Origin: Terriglobia bacterium | GTDB taxonomy: Bacteria > Acidobacteriota > Terriglobia > Terriglobales > Acidobacteriaceae | Length of the DNA stretch: 64,000 nt | Direction of reading: 5' to 3' | Assembly: GCA_032252755.1 (NCBI GenBank) | Contig: JAVUPY010000041.1 | Location: 17,774 to 81,773 of the forward strand | Part shown: positions 46,426 through 55,574 of the stretch, piece by piece | Numbering within the stretch: position 1 is the first letter of the stretch | Layout: each line of letters opens with the position of its first letter | The notes under the pieces: generated by a model | What the model saw: only the letters and a program-made list of their open reading frames with translations | Databases searched by the model: none | Told to the model about the DNA's origin: nothing | Translations under genes and position numbers: made by a program

Positions 46426-47621
46426 TGCTGCGCATCGCGATAAAGATGCTTCGGGGAGATCGCGCGAAGTACCTGGGCCTGTTGTTTGGGATCACCTTTA
46501 CTTCATTTCTGGTCACATACGCGGGCTCGTACCTCTGCGGTTTCATGACGCGTGGATTCGCACTGATTACCGAGAACCCGAATGTGGACGTGTGGGTGAT
46601 GGACCCGGCGGTTCAATCCACCGAGCTGACTACCACCATACCGGATTCGGCATTGTCGCGTGTTCGCAGTGTTGATGGCGTTCTTTACGCCATGCCTCTG
46701 GCTGTGGGTACAGTGGACACGCGGTTCCCCAATGGGCGATTTCAATCGTTTCAACTCATAGCAGTGGATGACGCGACCTTGTTTGGCCTGCCGCCGCTAC
46801 AAGGCGGCGTATCGCCAACATTGATGCGAACTCCCGATGCGGTTGTTGTCGCCCCGGGTGGCACGCAGGGCAAGCTCCAAACTCCGGTTCTGGCAGCTGA
46901 CCAATGGCCCTATGGTCAGCCCCGTCTCAATGTGCCAACGCGTGAACTTGCGGCAGGAGATGAGTTGCGAGTCGACGAACATCGCGTTGTGGTTAGGGGC
47001 TTGGCGAACGCTCAGCCGCGGTATCCCCCGCAACCGGTGATGTACACGACGCTTTCTGACGCAGCTCGCATGCTGCCGCCGAAGCCCCACTTGTTGACTT
47101 TTGTGATTGCGAAGGCCGCACCGGGAGTCTCGCCGCGGGAACTTGCCAGACGCATTGAGGCGCAGACAGGCCTCAAGGCGCGCTCTTCGGATGACTTCAA
47201 GAAAGACACCGTCGATTGGCTGCTGGTGAATTCCGAAGATGTTGGCGATATCGCATCGATGGTATCCATCGCCATGCTGGTCGGATTGGGCGTCACAGGT
47301 GTGTTGCTGTACATGTTTACGAGCGACAGTCTGAAGCAGTACGCCGTGCTGAAAGCGATGGGGGCCGATTCGCGGCTACTGCTCACGATGATTTTTGTGC
47401 AGGCCGGATTGTGCGCGCTGGTGGGCATCGGTCTCGGACTTGGCGTCTGCGCCATCGTCGGCCAATTTGTGATCGTGGAATTCAATTTTCCGTTTCGGAT
47501 GATGTGGTTCGTACCGGTATTCGCGACGCTGGTGGTGGTAGTTGTGAGCATTGCGGCTGCCGCGGTTAGTGCCCGCCCGGTGCTCAAACTGGAACCCGGC
47601 GTGGTGTTTGCGGGACGTTAG
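46425..47621 (+). CDS. FtsX-fold ABC exporter permease (DevC/MacB type)
   Basis: 398 residues. N-terminal helix (YLGLLFGITFTSFLVTYAGSY), a large periplasmic domain (about 45-270), then three helices (about 280-390; VSIAMLVGLGVTGVLLYMFT, GLCALVGIGLGLGV, VFATLVVVVVSIAAAAVSA), the four-helix MacB/DevC topology. It acts with the two upstream genes. No ATPase domain of its own, so DevC-like rather than fused MacB. Confidence 0.9.
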   Translation: MLRIAIKMLRGDRAKYLGLLFGITFTSFLVTYAGSYLCGFMTRGFALITENPNVDVWVMDPAVQSTELTTTIPDSALSRVRSVDGVLYAMPLAVGTVDTRFPNGRFQSFQLIAVDDATLFGLPPLQGGVSPTLMRTPDAVVVAPGGTQGKLQTPVLAADQWPYGQPRLNVPTRELAAGDELRVDEHRVVVRGLANAQPRYPPQPVMYTTLSDAARMLPPKPHLLTFVIAKAAPGVSPRELARRIEAQTGLKARSSDDFKKDTVDWLLVNSEDVGDIASMVSIAMLVGLGVTGVLLYMFTSDSLKQYAVLKAMGADSRLLLTMIFVQAGLCALVGIGLGLGVCAIVGQFVIVEFNFPFRMMWFVPVFATLVVVVVSIAAAAVSARPVLKLEPGVVFAGR

Positions 47622-47656
47622 TTCGGTAATCGGGTGGGTCGATGGGAGAGACTTGC

Positions 47657-49075
47657 ATGCCTCGCATAGGGAAGCAAAGCGTTCTTTTGATCACGAGCTG
47701 TCTTCTCGCCGGTTGCGCCGTCCGTCATTATCATCCCGCTCCCATCGTCCCCAGCAAAACAGCATCGCAATTCGAATTGCGGAGTCTGGCCGACGCGGGC
47801 CTTCGATCATTTGAAGAACAGAACCTCGGTCACTTGGTATCGCAGTGGCCGCCCAAGAGCTGGGATCTTCACAGGCTTTCACTGGCCGCTCTGTATTTCA
47901 ATCCGGCGTTGGATTCCGCGCGAGCTCGTGTTGCTACGGCTGAAGGAGCAATGATCACGGCTGGAGAGCGGCCCAATCCGACAATGGATCTCGCGCCGGG
48001 TGTCCCCGCCCCCTACCTGCTCAGCCAGAATTTGCTCTTTCTGCTAGAGACGGCCGGCAAGCGCGGACTTCGCATTCAGGGTGCCAGGAATCTTCATGAG
48101 GCCGCTCAATTCGACCTTGCGGATTCAGCCTGGAATGTAGCGATGGGCATCCGGGTGGCCTTATTGAATTATCTCGTTGCGTCTCGAAACCTCGGACTGC
48201 TGCAGTCGGAGGAGAAGGCAAGGGCCGATCAAGTCGCGATCCTGGAACAGATATTAGAAGCTGGCGAAAATACGAGGTTCGACGTGGACCTCGCGCGCCT
48301 TGAGCTTTCCAGGACCACCGCGGCGGTCCGCTCGGCGGAGGTTCAGCTTGCCGACGCGAGGTCCGCCCTGGCAACTGCGATAGGGGTACCCATGGCGGCG
48401 CTCGATGGCGTGGAGTTCTCGTGGCCGGAGATGGACACCTTGCCACCCGCAGACTCACTCTCGGTAGACCAGGTTCGCCGAGATGCGGTGCTGAATCGTC
48501 TGAACATTCGACGTGCTCTCGCGCAGTACGCGGCTGCCGAAGCCGACCTGCACTCCGAGATTGCCAAACAATATCCCAACTTCAATCTCGGCCCAGGATA
48601 TTCCTATGAAGAGGGCCACAGTTACTTCACTGTGGGCTTTTCGACCACGCTGCCGATTTTCAACCGGAACCAGGGACCGATAGCCGAGGCGGAGGGTCGT
48701 CGCGAGCAAGCAGCAGCCGCCTTCCTGCAGACACAGGCCCAGGTGATCGAAAAGACCGAGAGGGCGTTTGCAGTGTATAAGGCGGCACTGAGGGCATACT
48801 TGCAGGCGGAATCGTCGTATCAACTGCAACAATCTCAGCTGCAAATCGTCCAGCACAATATCAGTGCTGGCGCGGGGGACCGGTTGAGTCTTGACGCTGT
48901 CGAGATTCAGCTTTCAGCCGTGGCTCAGGCGCAGCTCAATGCGCTGGGACGTGCGCAGGCGGCGCTCGGGGACCTGGAAGATTCCGTGCAACGGCCGCTT
49001 GTCACTGGCGATATGTTTCCCGTAAATTCCGGACCTCCCGGAATAGACAAGCTGCAACAGCAGCGAAAGCCGTGA
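47657..49075 (+). CDS. TolC-family outer-membrane lipoprotein
   Basis: 472 residues from ATG 47657, favoured over ATG 47642 because GGGAGAG sits 7 bases upstream. Signal peptide with lipobox (SCLLAGC), then two long helical repeats typical of the outer-membrane efflux protein family, each with a beta segment (FLLETAGKRGLRIQGARN; FTVGFSTTLPIFNRNQGPIAEAEGR). It forms the outer-membrane channel of the exporter encoded just upstream (36-base gap). Lipidated TolC-family proteins are of the CusC/OprM type. Confidence 0.9.
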   Translation: MPRIGKQSVLLITSCLLAGCAVRHYHPAPIVPSKTASQFELRSLADAGLRSFEEQNLGHLVSQWPPKSWDLHRLSLAALYFNPALDSARARVATAEGAMITAGERPNPTMDLAPGVPAPYLLSQNLLFLLETAGKRGLRIQGARNLHEAAQFDLADSAWNVAMGIRVALLNYLVASRNLGLLQSEEKARADQVAILEQILEAGENTRFDVDLARLELSRTTAAVRSAEVQLADARSALATAIGVPMAALDGVEFSWPEMDTLPPADSLSVDQVRRDAVLNRLNIRRALAQYAAAEADLHSEIAKQYPNFNLGPGYSYEEGHSYFTVGFSTTLPIFNRNQGPIAEAEGRREQAAAAFLQTQAQVIEKTERAFAVYKAALRAYLQAESSYQLQQSQLQIVQHNISAGAGDRLSLDAVEIQLSAVAQAQLNALGRAQAALGDLEDSVQRPLVTGDMFPVNSGPPGIDKLQQQRKP

Positions 49076-49183
49076 GGCCCGAATCGACAGACGCGACAAG
49101 GCAGGGCACGAATATGGTCGAACCCGTGACTCCGGAACTGCCTCTAAGTAAGTGATCGCGGACAGCCCAGGCGATCGGCATAG

Positions 49184-50161
49184 GTGTTCGTGTTACGTAG
49201 CGCAGTTATCAATCACTCTGAAGACTTGAAGCGAATCCGTCCTCTCTGGGAGGAACTGCAATCCCAACCAGGCATGACGATGTTCCAGAGCTATGCCTGG
49301 AATGCGACCGCGCTCAGTGTGTTTGCGCAAAGGGAGACGCCGCATCTTCTCTATCTGGAAAGCGATGCTGGATCGGTGCTGGTGCCATCCGTGCTCGGCA
49401 GCAAATGCGGAGAGGTGCATCTTGCGGGCGAGGCGATGTTCGATTATCGGACGGCGCTGGTGAAGGGCGAGCCTGGCGTACTAGTCCGGGCTTGGGAGCG
49501 GATCGCGGAATGGGGATTGCCGTTTAAGGTGAAGGCGCTCCGTGGTGACGAGATTAGACAGACTTGGAGCGGTCTCGATGTTCAGTTCTTTGCGAATGCG
49601 CCTTCTCTGAGCACGAGCACCGATACCGATGAATTCGTGAGATCACGCAATCGCCTGAGAAGGTTCACCCGTCGGTTCCGGCGCGCGGGAGTTCAGTATC
49701 GGCGGCACTCGGGCTCGAACCGGACGCTGGTGCGCCATATTTACGAAAAAAAGGCGCAACAGGACGTTGGAACCAACCTGTTTTGCGATCCGCTTCGACG
49801 CGAGTTCATGATGGCGGTCGCAGCGCTGCCGGAGACGCGTTGCGAAATCTTCACCTACGAAACGGTTACCGATCTCGTCGCGGCACTGGTTACGTTCCGC
49901 GACGGTACCGTGAGGCGGTTCTACACGACATATTTCGACGAGCGTTGGGCGAAGGAGTCGCCCGGACAGGTGCTTCTTTTCGAGGCGACAGCTGACAGCC
50001 TTCGCGAGGGGCTCGAGTGCGATTACATGACCGGCGAATATATGTATAAGAATCGATTCGCGGACAGGATGGTTCCCCTGTATGAGGTTCGGGCGACGCC
50101 GGAGCAATTGCGCGCCGCAGCAGGCGAAATTCTCAGGCATTCCGAATCACTCGCCGCGTGA
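49184..50161 (+). CDS. GNAT-fold acyltransferase of the CelD/BcsL or FemAB-like group
   Basis: 325 residues, GTG start. The C-terminal half (about 140-300) has the layout of the GNAT_6/CelD domain: RSRNRLRRFTRRFRRAG, KKAQQDVGTNLFCD, CEIFTYETVTDLVAALVTFRDG, RRFYTTYFDERWAKESPGQVLLFEA, ECDYMTGEYMYKNRF. Such enzymes transfer acyl groups in polysaccharide or cell-surface modification. Substrate unknown. No exopolysaccharide genes lie next to it; the exporter operon upstream is about 100 bases away. Confidence 0.75.
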   Translation: MFVLRSAVINHSEDLKRIRPLWEELQSQPGMTMFQSYAWNATALSVFAQRETPHLLYLESDAGSVLVPSVLGSKCGEVHLAGEAMFDYRTALVKGEPGVLVRAWERIAEWGLPFKVKALRGDEIRQTWSGLDVQFFANAPSLSTSTDTDEFVRSRNRLRRFTRRFRRAGVQYRRHSGSNRTLVRHIYEKKAQQDVGTNLFCDPLRREFMMAVAALPETRCEIFTYETVTDLVAALVTFRDGTVRRFYTTYFDERWAKESPGQVLLFEATADSLREGLECDYMTGEYMYKNRFADRMVPLYEVRATPEQLRAAAGEILRHSESLAA

Positions 50162-50188
50162 ACCGCAGGCGAATTTCCGAGCGCGAGT

Positions 50189-50827
50189 TCAGGCGGCGCG
50201 GCGCTCGGGGGTGTCGGACTGCCTGTGCTTCTTCTTGTAGTGCTTGAAGTGCCACCAGGCCGCTAGTCCGCCGGCAATGCCAAGTCCTATCAGTGTGTAG
50301 AGGGCCGGCTGGTAGTACTGCGAGAAGAATTGGAAGAGGCTCTTTCCGTAGATCTTTGTGATCCACGCGACAATGGTGAAGCGGACGATGCGACCGGACG
50401 AGTACGAGAGCAGGAAGAGATGACGTGGATACTGCATCACTCCGGCGCTGGCAATAAAAGGGACGATGGGGAAGGGTGGCGGAAGAATGGTTCCGATGAA
50501 CACCGACCAGAAACCCCACCGATCGAAGACGCGGTAAGCCTTGTCAGCGCGTTTCTTCCCGATCCTCTTCTCAAGAGCTTCTTTGCCTTCCTTCATTGAA
50601 ATGCGGTAGGTCACGTATGCGCCGACGGTGCTTCCGGCGGTTGCCATCAGAACGTAGTACCACCACAGCTCAGGCTTGGATGCGACGAAGAAGATAAGCA
50701 GGGCGTCCATGCTGCCGGGCAGGGGAATGATGGACTGGTCCACAAGGCCGACGGCGAGGAACGCGAGCGGCCCAAACCTTCGCACGTAATTTAGGAAAGA
50801 CGCGAGTAGAAGCAGGGTCGGGGCCAT
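50189..50827 (-). CDS. VTT/DedA-like membrane protein
   Basis: 212 residues. SNARE-associated (VTT) domain: re-entrant segments with GLVDQSIIPLPGSMDALLIFF and GTILPPPFPIVPFIASAGVMQ, plus AGSTVGAYVTYRISMKEG. C-terminal helix followed by a basic tail (HFKHYKKKHRQ). DedA-family proteins flip phospholipids or undecaprenyl phosphate. Closest in layout to YqaA-like members; the exact lipid is unknown. Converges with the GNAT gene. Confidence 0.85.
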   Translation of the reverse strand: MAPTLLLLASFLNYVRRFGPLAFLAVGLVDQSIIPLPGSMDALLIFFVASKPELWWYYVLMATAGSTVGAYVTYRISMKEGKEALEKRIGKKRADKAYRVFDRWGFWSVFIGTILPPPFPIVPFIASAGVMQYPRHLFLLSYSSGRIVRFTIVAWITKIYGKSLFQFFSQYYQPALYTLIGLGIAGGLAAWWHFKHYKKKHRQSDTPERRAA

Positions 50828-50984
50828 AGAGGTCCTGCGAGATTAGAAGCAGAACTTCGGCGAGATGTCGCATCAGCGCGTAGATCGGGCGAGATCTGGC
50901 GCGCCTTCGCGGCCGGGGCCGGCGTTGTCCATAGTTCGCCTGGGGTGACAGGTGTGGGCTATGGAGCGTCGGGTTTTCGGACTG

Positions 50985-53225
50985 CTACTGACCCGCGCGG
51001 AGAGTCTCGGTCACTGTAACCTTGGAACCCCAGTCGACGACGATGACCTTCTTTTGTGTCTTGTAGCCGGGCAACTGGAAAATGAGTTCGTAGCCGCCGG
51101 GGTTCAGCATGATCTCGGTCGGGGTCGTCTTGGGCGCTGCCTGCCCATTGACGAGAACAGTGGCGCCGGTTGGTTCTGTGCGAATAGTGACACGTCCCAT
51201 GTCTTTGTCGCCGCGGCCCATGCCAAACAAGCCCTTCTTCGCGGTCTTGATATCGACTGTCCGACCCATGGGAATCAGGTCGGGCGAAATCGAGTGGGTC
51301 TGACCATCCGCCATGGCGACGGGAATGCTGGCTTCCAGATAGCCCGGGAACCTCAGAGTAACTGTATGTTGGCCATGTATGACGATAAACTGCGCCGGTG
51401 TGGTCTTGCCGGTGTCGCGGCCGTCGATTGCGATATGCGCGCCGGATGGCGTGCTGGCGATGCTGAGCGTTCCGCCCTGGAGCGCAAGGCGCGTCATGAT
51501 GGTGGCTCGAGAACCGGCGGTGACATCCGTTGCGAGCGATTGCGACTGGTATCCCGGCTTGTTGAAGGTGACGGTGTGGTGACCGGGAACGAGTTGCGAG
51601 ACCGTAAATGGCGTGACGAAGCTTGGATCGGAGCGACCGTCCAGTATGAATGATGCACCTGCAGGATCGGAGTTCACGGCGAGCTCGCCCACTGTGGGTG
51701 GCGGGGGCGGAAGGACAAGAGTCTTGATCTTAGCTTTGCGAACCGGCTTGGCATGGCCGCTCTTGTCGTAGGTGCGGACGACCACGTCGGGACCGCTCGA
51801 CTCTTCCTCGGCGGATGAATCTGCGGCAGATTCCGGCGTGGGCTGAACCGCGGGTTGCTCAGGCTGCGCAGACTGGGCCTGCGTGGTATCGGTTGCCAGC
51901 TTCGTAACCGGTGCCTTGTCAGTGATGAGCGTCGGGATGATGAATTTCCACGCGAACAGGACGATGACAACTCCGGCGAGCACCAGCGCGGCGGTGAGCG
52001 GCGGAATCTTGTTGGCCACCTTGTTCACGTCTTTCATCGTGATTTTTGGGGGCTTGATCTTCGGAAGAGGAATCTTTGGCTTCGGCGGAGCTGCGGGTTT
52101 CGCTTCGGGTTCGCAGTAGACGGTCTCTTTTACGGGCACAGGCGGTTCGACCGGGGCTGGCGCGGGCTCCGGCGGTTTTTCGGCGACAGCGACGGTTGCG
52201 TCCTGCAGCGACATCACCGCGATGTCGGCGGTCTGGCGCGCGGTTACAGCCGGAGTCCAGGCGTTGTCCAAATCGAGGCCGGAATCGAATTGCGGACGCG
52301 AACTGTTGGGCGAACCGGGTTCGGGGCTCGCCGTTGATGCTGGGCGCGAGTAAAAGTTCGCCGGTAGTTCTTCCTTCACGCCGTACTTCTTGAAATTCTC
52401 GAGATCGCGCAGGAATTCTGCCGCGGATTGGTAGCGGTCGTCGGGGTTCGCGGCCAGGGTTTTGAGAATAGGTACGGAGAGGCCCTCGGGAATTTTTCGA
52501 TTCAGCTTCGAGGGGCTCGGGGGCGCGCCTGATTCCATGGACGACTTCAGAGCCTTGATGGTCTCGCCGGTAAAGGGCAACTGCGCCGTAGCAAGGTGAT
52601 ACAGGATCACTGCAATGTTGAACAGGTTCGAGCGGAGATCGCCGACGGGACCGGAGAGCTGTTCGGGCGCGAGATAATGCGCGGAGTGCAGGGTCGCTGG
52701 TGAAGGATTGGGGCCGAAATCGGCGTACGGAGGAACTCCCCAGTCGAGAATCTTTGCGCCACCATCCCACTCGATAATCAGGTTTTGGGGATGGAAGCGA
52801 TGGTGCACAATGCCGGATTTTCCGGTAGATTCCACGCTATTGCAGAGCTGGCGCGCCATGTCGACGAGGTCAAGGGCGGAAAAGGTTTCGCCCATTTCGA
52901 GCGTCTTGCTCAGCGGCACGCCGTCGACAAACTCGGAGATCCAGAAGAGATGATCGTCGACTTCACCACCCGTGAGCAGGCGCGGAACGTTGGGAAAATC
53001 GAACCCCTTCACGATGCGGCGCTCGGCCCCCGCCATGGCGCTGATCTGCGCACGGTTGGGCCACTGCGATAGCGGCATTAGCTTGATAACGAGAGGACGG
53101 CGGAGCTTACGCTCGACGGCTTTATAAACCGATGAAGTCGGGGTGACGCTGATTGCGGCGAGGTCGAACTCCCCGACGCTTCTGAGAGATGCGGCGACTT
53201 TTTGAAGAACTCCGTCAGGAGCCAT
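50985..53225 (-). CDS. pseudokinase-PEGA membrane protein
   Basis: 746 residues from ATG 53225 (AGGTG upstream). The N-terminal Ser/Thr-kinase-like fold (about 15-290) keeps the lysine (K48 in VIKLMP) and the DFG-type aspartate (D161 in ILDWG), but the HRDLKPxN loop reads HHRFHPQN (141-148): the catalytic Asp is Arg143 and the Lys is His145. The glycine loop is also absent. Then a Pro-rich linker, one membrane helix (ALVLAGVVIVLFAWKFII) and three PEGA domains (about 540-746; VNSDPAGASFILDG, IASTPSGAHIAIDG, IRTEPTGATVLVNG). Catalysis is therefore unlikely; a scaffold or sensor is more likely. PEGA part would be periplasmic. Confidence 0.85.
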   Translation of the reverse strand: MAPDGVLQKVAASLRSVGEFDLAAISVTPTSSVYKAVERKLRRPLVIKLMPLSQWPNRAQISAMAGAERRIVKGFDFPNVPRLLTGGEVDDHLFWISEFVDGVPLSKTLEMGETFSALDLVDMARQLCNSVESTGKSGIVHHRFHPQNLIIEWDGGAKILDWGVPPYADFGPNPSPATLHSAHYLAPEQLSGPVGDLRSNLFNIAVILYHLATAQLPFTGETIKALKSSMESGAPPSPSKLNRKIPEGLSVPILKTLAANPDDRYQSAAEFLRDLENFKKYGVKEELPANFYSRPASTASPEPGSPNSSRPQFDSGLDLDNAWTPAVTARQTADIAVMSLQDATVAVAEKPPEPAPAPVEPPVPVKETVYCEPEAKPAAPPKPKIPLPKIKPPKITMKDVNKVANKIPPLTAALVLAGVVIVLFAWKFIIPTLITDKAPVTKLATDTTQAQSAQPEQPAVQPTPESAADSSAEEESSGPDVVVRTYDKSGHAKPVRKAKIKTLVLPPPPPTVGELAVNSDPAGASFILDGRSDPSFVTPFTVSQLVPGHHTVTFNKPGYQSQSLATDVTAGSRATIMTRLALQGGTLSIASTPSGAHIAIDGRDTGKTTPAQFIVIHGQHTVTLRFPGYLEASIPVAMADGQTHSISPDLIPMGRTVDIKTAKKGLFGMGRGDKDMGRVTIRTEPTGATVLVNGQAAPKTTPTEIMLNPGGYELIFQLPGYKTQKKVIVVDWGSKVTVTETLRAGQ

Positions 53226-53353
53226 AAGGCACCTATTCCCGATAAATATGTACTTGCTCCAGGACCCAGGGGAGGGCACGAAGTTCGCCAAATAGACTGA
53301 CACAGGCATGGGTCGGCAGGACAATTACGGAAGGGCTAGGACAACTGCGGCAT

Positions 53354-53443
53354 GAGGTGCGAGGTACGAGGAGCGAGATGCGAGCCGAAAAACTTCTCGC
53401 ATTTGCGCGGTTGCGATTGGGCTCGAACCTCGTACCTCGAACC
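53354..53443. repeat. inverted GAGGTRC heptamer arms, locus 3
   Basis: GAGGTGC, GAGGTAC, GAGGAGC, GAGATGC, GAG at 53354-53384. Complementary CTCGAAC, CTCGTAC, CTCGAAC at 53422-53442. Spacer about 37 bases. Sits just before the ABC-2 exporter operon. Same consensus as loci 1 and 2. Confidence 0.88.
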
Positions 53444-53469
53444 CCCCAGCACTCCTGTAAAATTGCCCA

Positions 53470-54399
53470 ATGTCCGTCGCCATCCTCTGCCGCGACCTCA
53501 AGAAGACCTACGAGGGCAACGTGGAAGCCGTCCGCGGGATCGACCTGACGATCCCGGCCGGTCAGTGTTTTGGCCTGCTCGGGCCGAACGGGGCGGGGAA
53601 GACCACGACCATCGAAATCCTTGAAGGACTACTCGCACCGACCTCCGGCACAGTCGAAATCCTGGAGATGACGTGGCACGAGCATGAGCGCGAACTGCGC
53701 GAGTGGCTGGGCATTTCTCTGCAGGAGACGCGGCTCTCGGAAAAGCTGTCGGTGCGCGAGACCTTGGTGCTGTTCGCCAGCTTTTATCGCGAGCCGGCGG
53801 ATATCGACGAAGTAATCGAAGAGCTGTCTCTGACGGAAAAGGCCAACGCGTGGGTCGGAAAGCTCTCCGGCGGGCAGAAGCAGCGGCTTGCAGTGGCGAC
53901 CGCGCTCGTCGGTAATCCGAAGATCCTTTTCCTTGACGAGCCGACGACGGGACTCGATCCGCAAAGCCGACGTCAGTTGTGGGACATCGTTCGTCAGTTT
54001 CAGAAGCGTGGCGGCACGATCCTGCTTACAACTCATTACATGGACGAGGCGGAGAAGCTCTGCGATCGCCTCGCCATCATCGATCACGGGAAGATCATCG
54101 CCGAAGGCTCGCCGGCGGAACTGATCGAGCGGTTGGGTGGTCATCACGTTTTAGAGATCGCCATAAGTGGGAACGGCATCACTGGCGACTCGCTCTGGAA
54201 GAGTTTGCCGGGCGTGCAGTCGGTACGTCATGAAGACGGAACAATCGCGCTGCAGGTTCACGAACCCCATGAGACCATCCCGGCCCTATTGGCGGCGGTG
54301 CAACAACAGGGGTCGCGCCTGGAACACCTCACGACGCGACAGGCGAGCCTCGAAGATGTTTTTGTGCAACTGACCGGCCGCCACCTGCGGGAGGAATGA
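53470..54399 (+). CDS. ABC-2 type exporter ATPase
   Basis: 309 residues. Walker A GPNGAGKTTT, Q-loop LQETRLSEKLSV, signature LSGGQKQRLAVATAL, Walker B ILFLDEPTTGLD, switch TTHYMDEAEKL. A C-terminal extension (about 225-309) is the DrrA/CcmA-like regulatory part. Its stop overlaps the permease start by 4 bases (ATGA). This pair exports an unknown drug, lipid or polysaccharide. Confidence 0.94.
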   Translation: MSVAILCRDLKKTYEGNVEAVRGIDLTIPAGQCFGLLGPNGAGKTTTIEILEGLLAPTSGTVEILEMTWHEHERELREWLGISLQETRLSEKLSVRETLVLFASFYREPADIDEVIEELSLTEKANAWVGKLSGGQKQRLAVATALVGNPKILFLDEPTTGLDPQSRRQLWDIVRQFQKRGGTILLTTHYMDEAEKLCDRLAIIDHGKIIAEGSPAELIERLGGHHVLEIAISGNGITGDSLWKSLPGVQSVRHEDGTIALQVHEPHETIPALLAAVQQQGSRLEHLTTRQASLEDVFVQLTGRHLREE

Positions 54400-55478
54400 T
54401 GCAGACGACCGAACACAAGCCGCAATTCGTGAACGGACGCTGGGCCGGATACTACCGTCTGCTGGAAGCCCGCATGAAGGAACTGGCGCGCGAGCCCGAA
54501 GTCATCTTCTGGGTGTTCGTCTTCCCGCTGCTGCTGGCGTTCGGCCTCGGCGTGGCATTCCGGAATAAGCCCGAGGACAAGATTTCCATTGCGATCGTAA
54601 ATAACTCGCAGGCGAAGCACGTCCAGCAGCTTCTGGAGAATTCTCCGCAGCACAAGCTGATCCACGCTGACATTCTTGACGAAGCGACCGCGGACAATAA
54701 GTTCCGCCTCGGTGCCTACTCGCTCGTAGTTGTTCCGAAAGAAAACGGGGTAGAGTACCGCTTCGACCCAGCCCGCCCGGAGAGCGTGCAGGCGCGCATC
54801 CAGGTGGATGATGCGCTGCAATCGGCAATGGGCCGCAAGAACGTCATCCCGACCACTGCAGTTCCTTCCAGCGAACCCGGCGCGCGCTACATCGATTTCC
54901 TTATCCCCGGCCTGCTCGGAATGAACCTCATGAACTCTGGGATGTGGGGCATCGGCTTCGCCCTGGTCGAGATGCGCCAGCGAAAGTTGCTCAAGCGCTT
55001 CATCGCCACGCCCATGCGCCGCGCCGACTTCCTGATGGCGCTCACCAGCAGCCGGCTAGTGCTGATGATCATCGAACTCGTGCTGCTGTTGGGCTTCGGG
55101 ATCCTCGTGTTCAACATGCGCATTATGGGCGCGTGGGGAACTATCCTGCTGCTGTCGACGCTGGGCGCGATCTCGTTCGGCGGCCTCGGCTTGCTCACCG
55201 CCAGCCGCGCGCAGAAAATCGAATCCGTCAGCGGCCTCATCAACCTGGTGATGATGCCGATGTGGATCTTCTCCGGCGTCTTCTTCTCTTACGAACGCTT
55301 CCCGGCGATAGTCCAGCCTTTCATCAAGGCGCTGCCGCTGACCGCGCTGAACGATTCGCTGCGCGCCATCATCCTGCAAGGCGCGTCGCTGGCTTCGCAG
55401 TCGGGAAGAATCGCGGTACTGGTGATTTGGGGTGCGGTAAGTTTTCTGCTGGCGTTGAAGTGGTTCCGGTGGAGCTAG
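54396..55478 (+). CDS. ABC-2 type exporter permease
   Basis: 360 residues of the ABC-2 (DrrB/YhgE) family. One N-terminal helix (VIFWVFVFPLLLAFGLGVAF), a periplasmic loop (about 55-165) then five helices (about 180-355; LIPGLLGMNLMNSGMWGIGF, LVLMIIELVLLLGFGILVF, WGTILLLSTLGAISFGGLGL, LINLVMMPMWIFSGVFFSY, IAVLVIWGAVSFLLAL). Partner of the ATPase immediately upstream. Confidence 0.92.
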   Translation: MMQTTEHKPQFVNGRWAGYYRLLEARMKELAREPEVIFWVFVFPLLLAFGLGVAFRNKPEDKISIAIVNNSQAKHVQQLLENSPQHKLIHADILDEATADNKFRLGAYSLVVVPKENGVEYRFDPARPESVQARIQVDDALQSAMGRKNVIPTTAVPSSEPGARYIDFLIPGLLGMNLMNSGMWGIGFALVEMRQRKLLKRFIATPMRRADFLMALTSSRLVLMIIELVLLLGFGILVFNMRIMGAWGTILLLSTLGAISFGGLGLLTASRAQKIESVSGLINLVMMPMWIFSGVFFSYERFPAIVQPFIKALPLTALNDSLRAIILQGASLASQSGRIAVLVIWGAVSFLLALKWFRWS

Positions 55479-55519
55479 GAAAGGGCAAAGAGAAGCGGGC
55501 AAAAGGGCAGAACGAAACG
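55478..55519. repeat. heptamer array GGCAAAG-like
   Basis: GGAAAGG, GCAAAGA, GAAGCGG, GCAAAAG, GGCAGAA, CGAAACG in consecutive 7-base steps (one of them one base short), beginning on the last base of the permease stop. Similar to the left arm of the hairpin at 6510. Confidence 0.7.
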
Positions 55520-55534
55520 CTGCTTCTAATGTAG

Positions 55535-55573
55535 GCCCAGCCGTGCTCGGCTGGGCGAGTGAGCGAAGCTCAC
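55535..55573. terminator. double hairpin between convergent genes
   Basis: GCCCAGCCG-TGCT-CGGCTGGGC (55535-55556) followed by GTGAGC-GAA-GCTCAC (55559-55573), between the ABC-2 operon and mqnA. No long T-run. Probably limits read-through both ways. Confidence 0.5.
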
Positions 55574-55574
55574 T

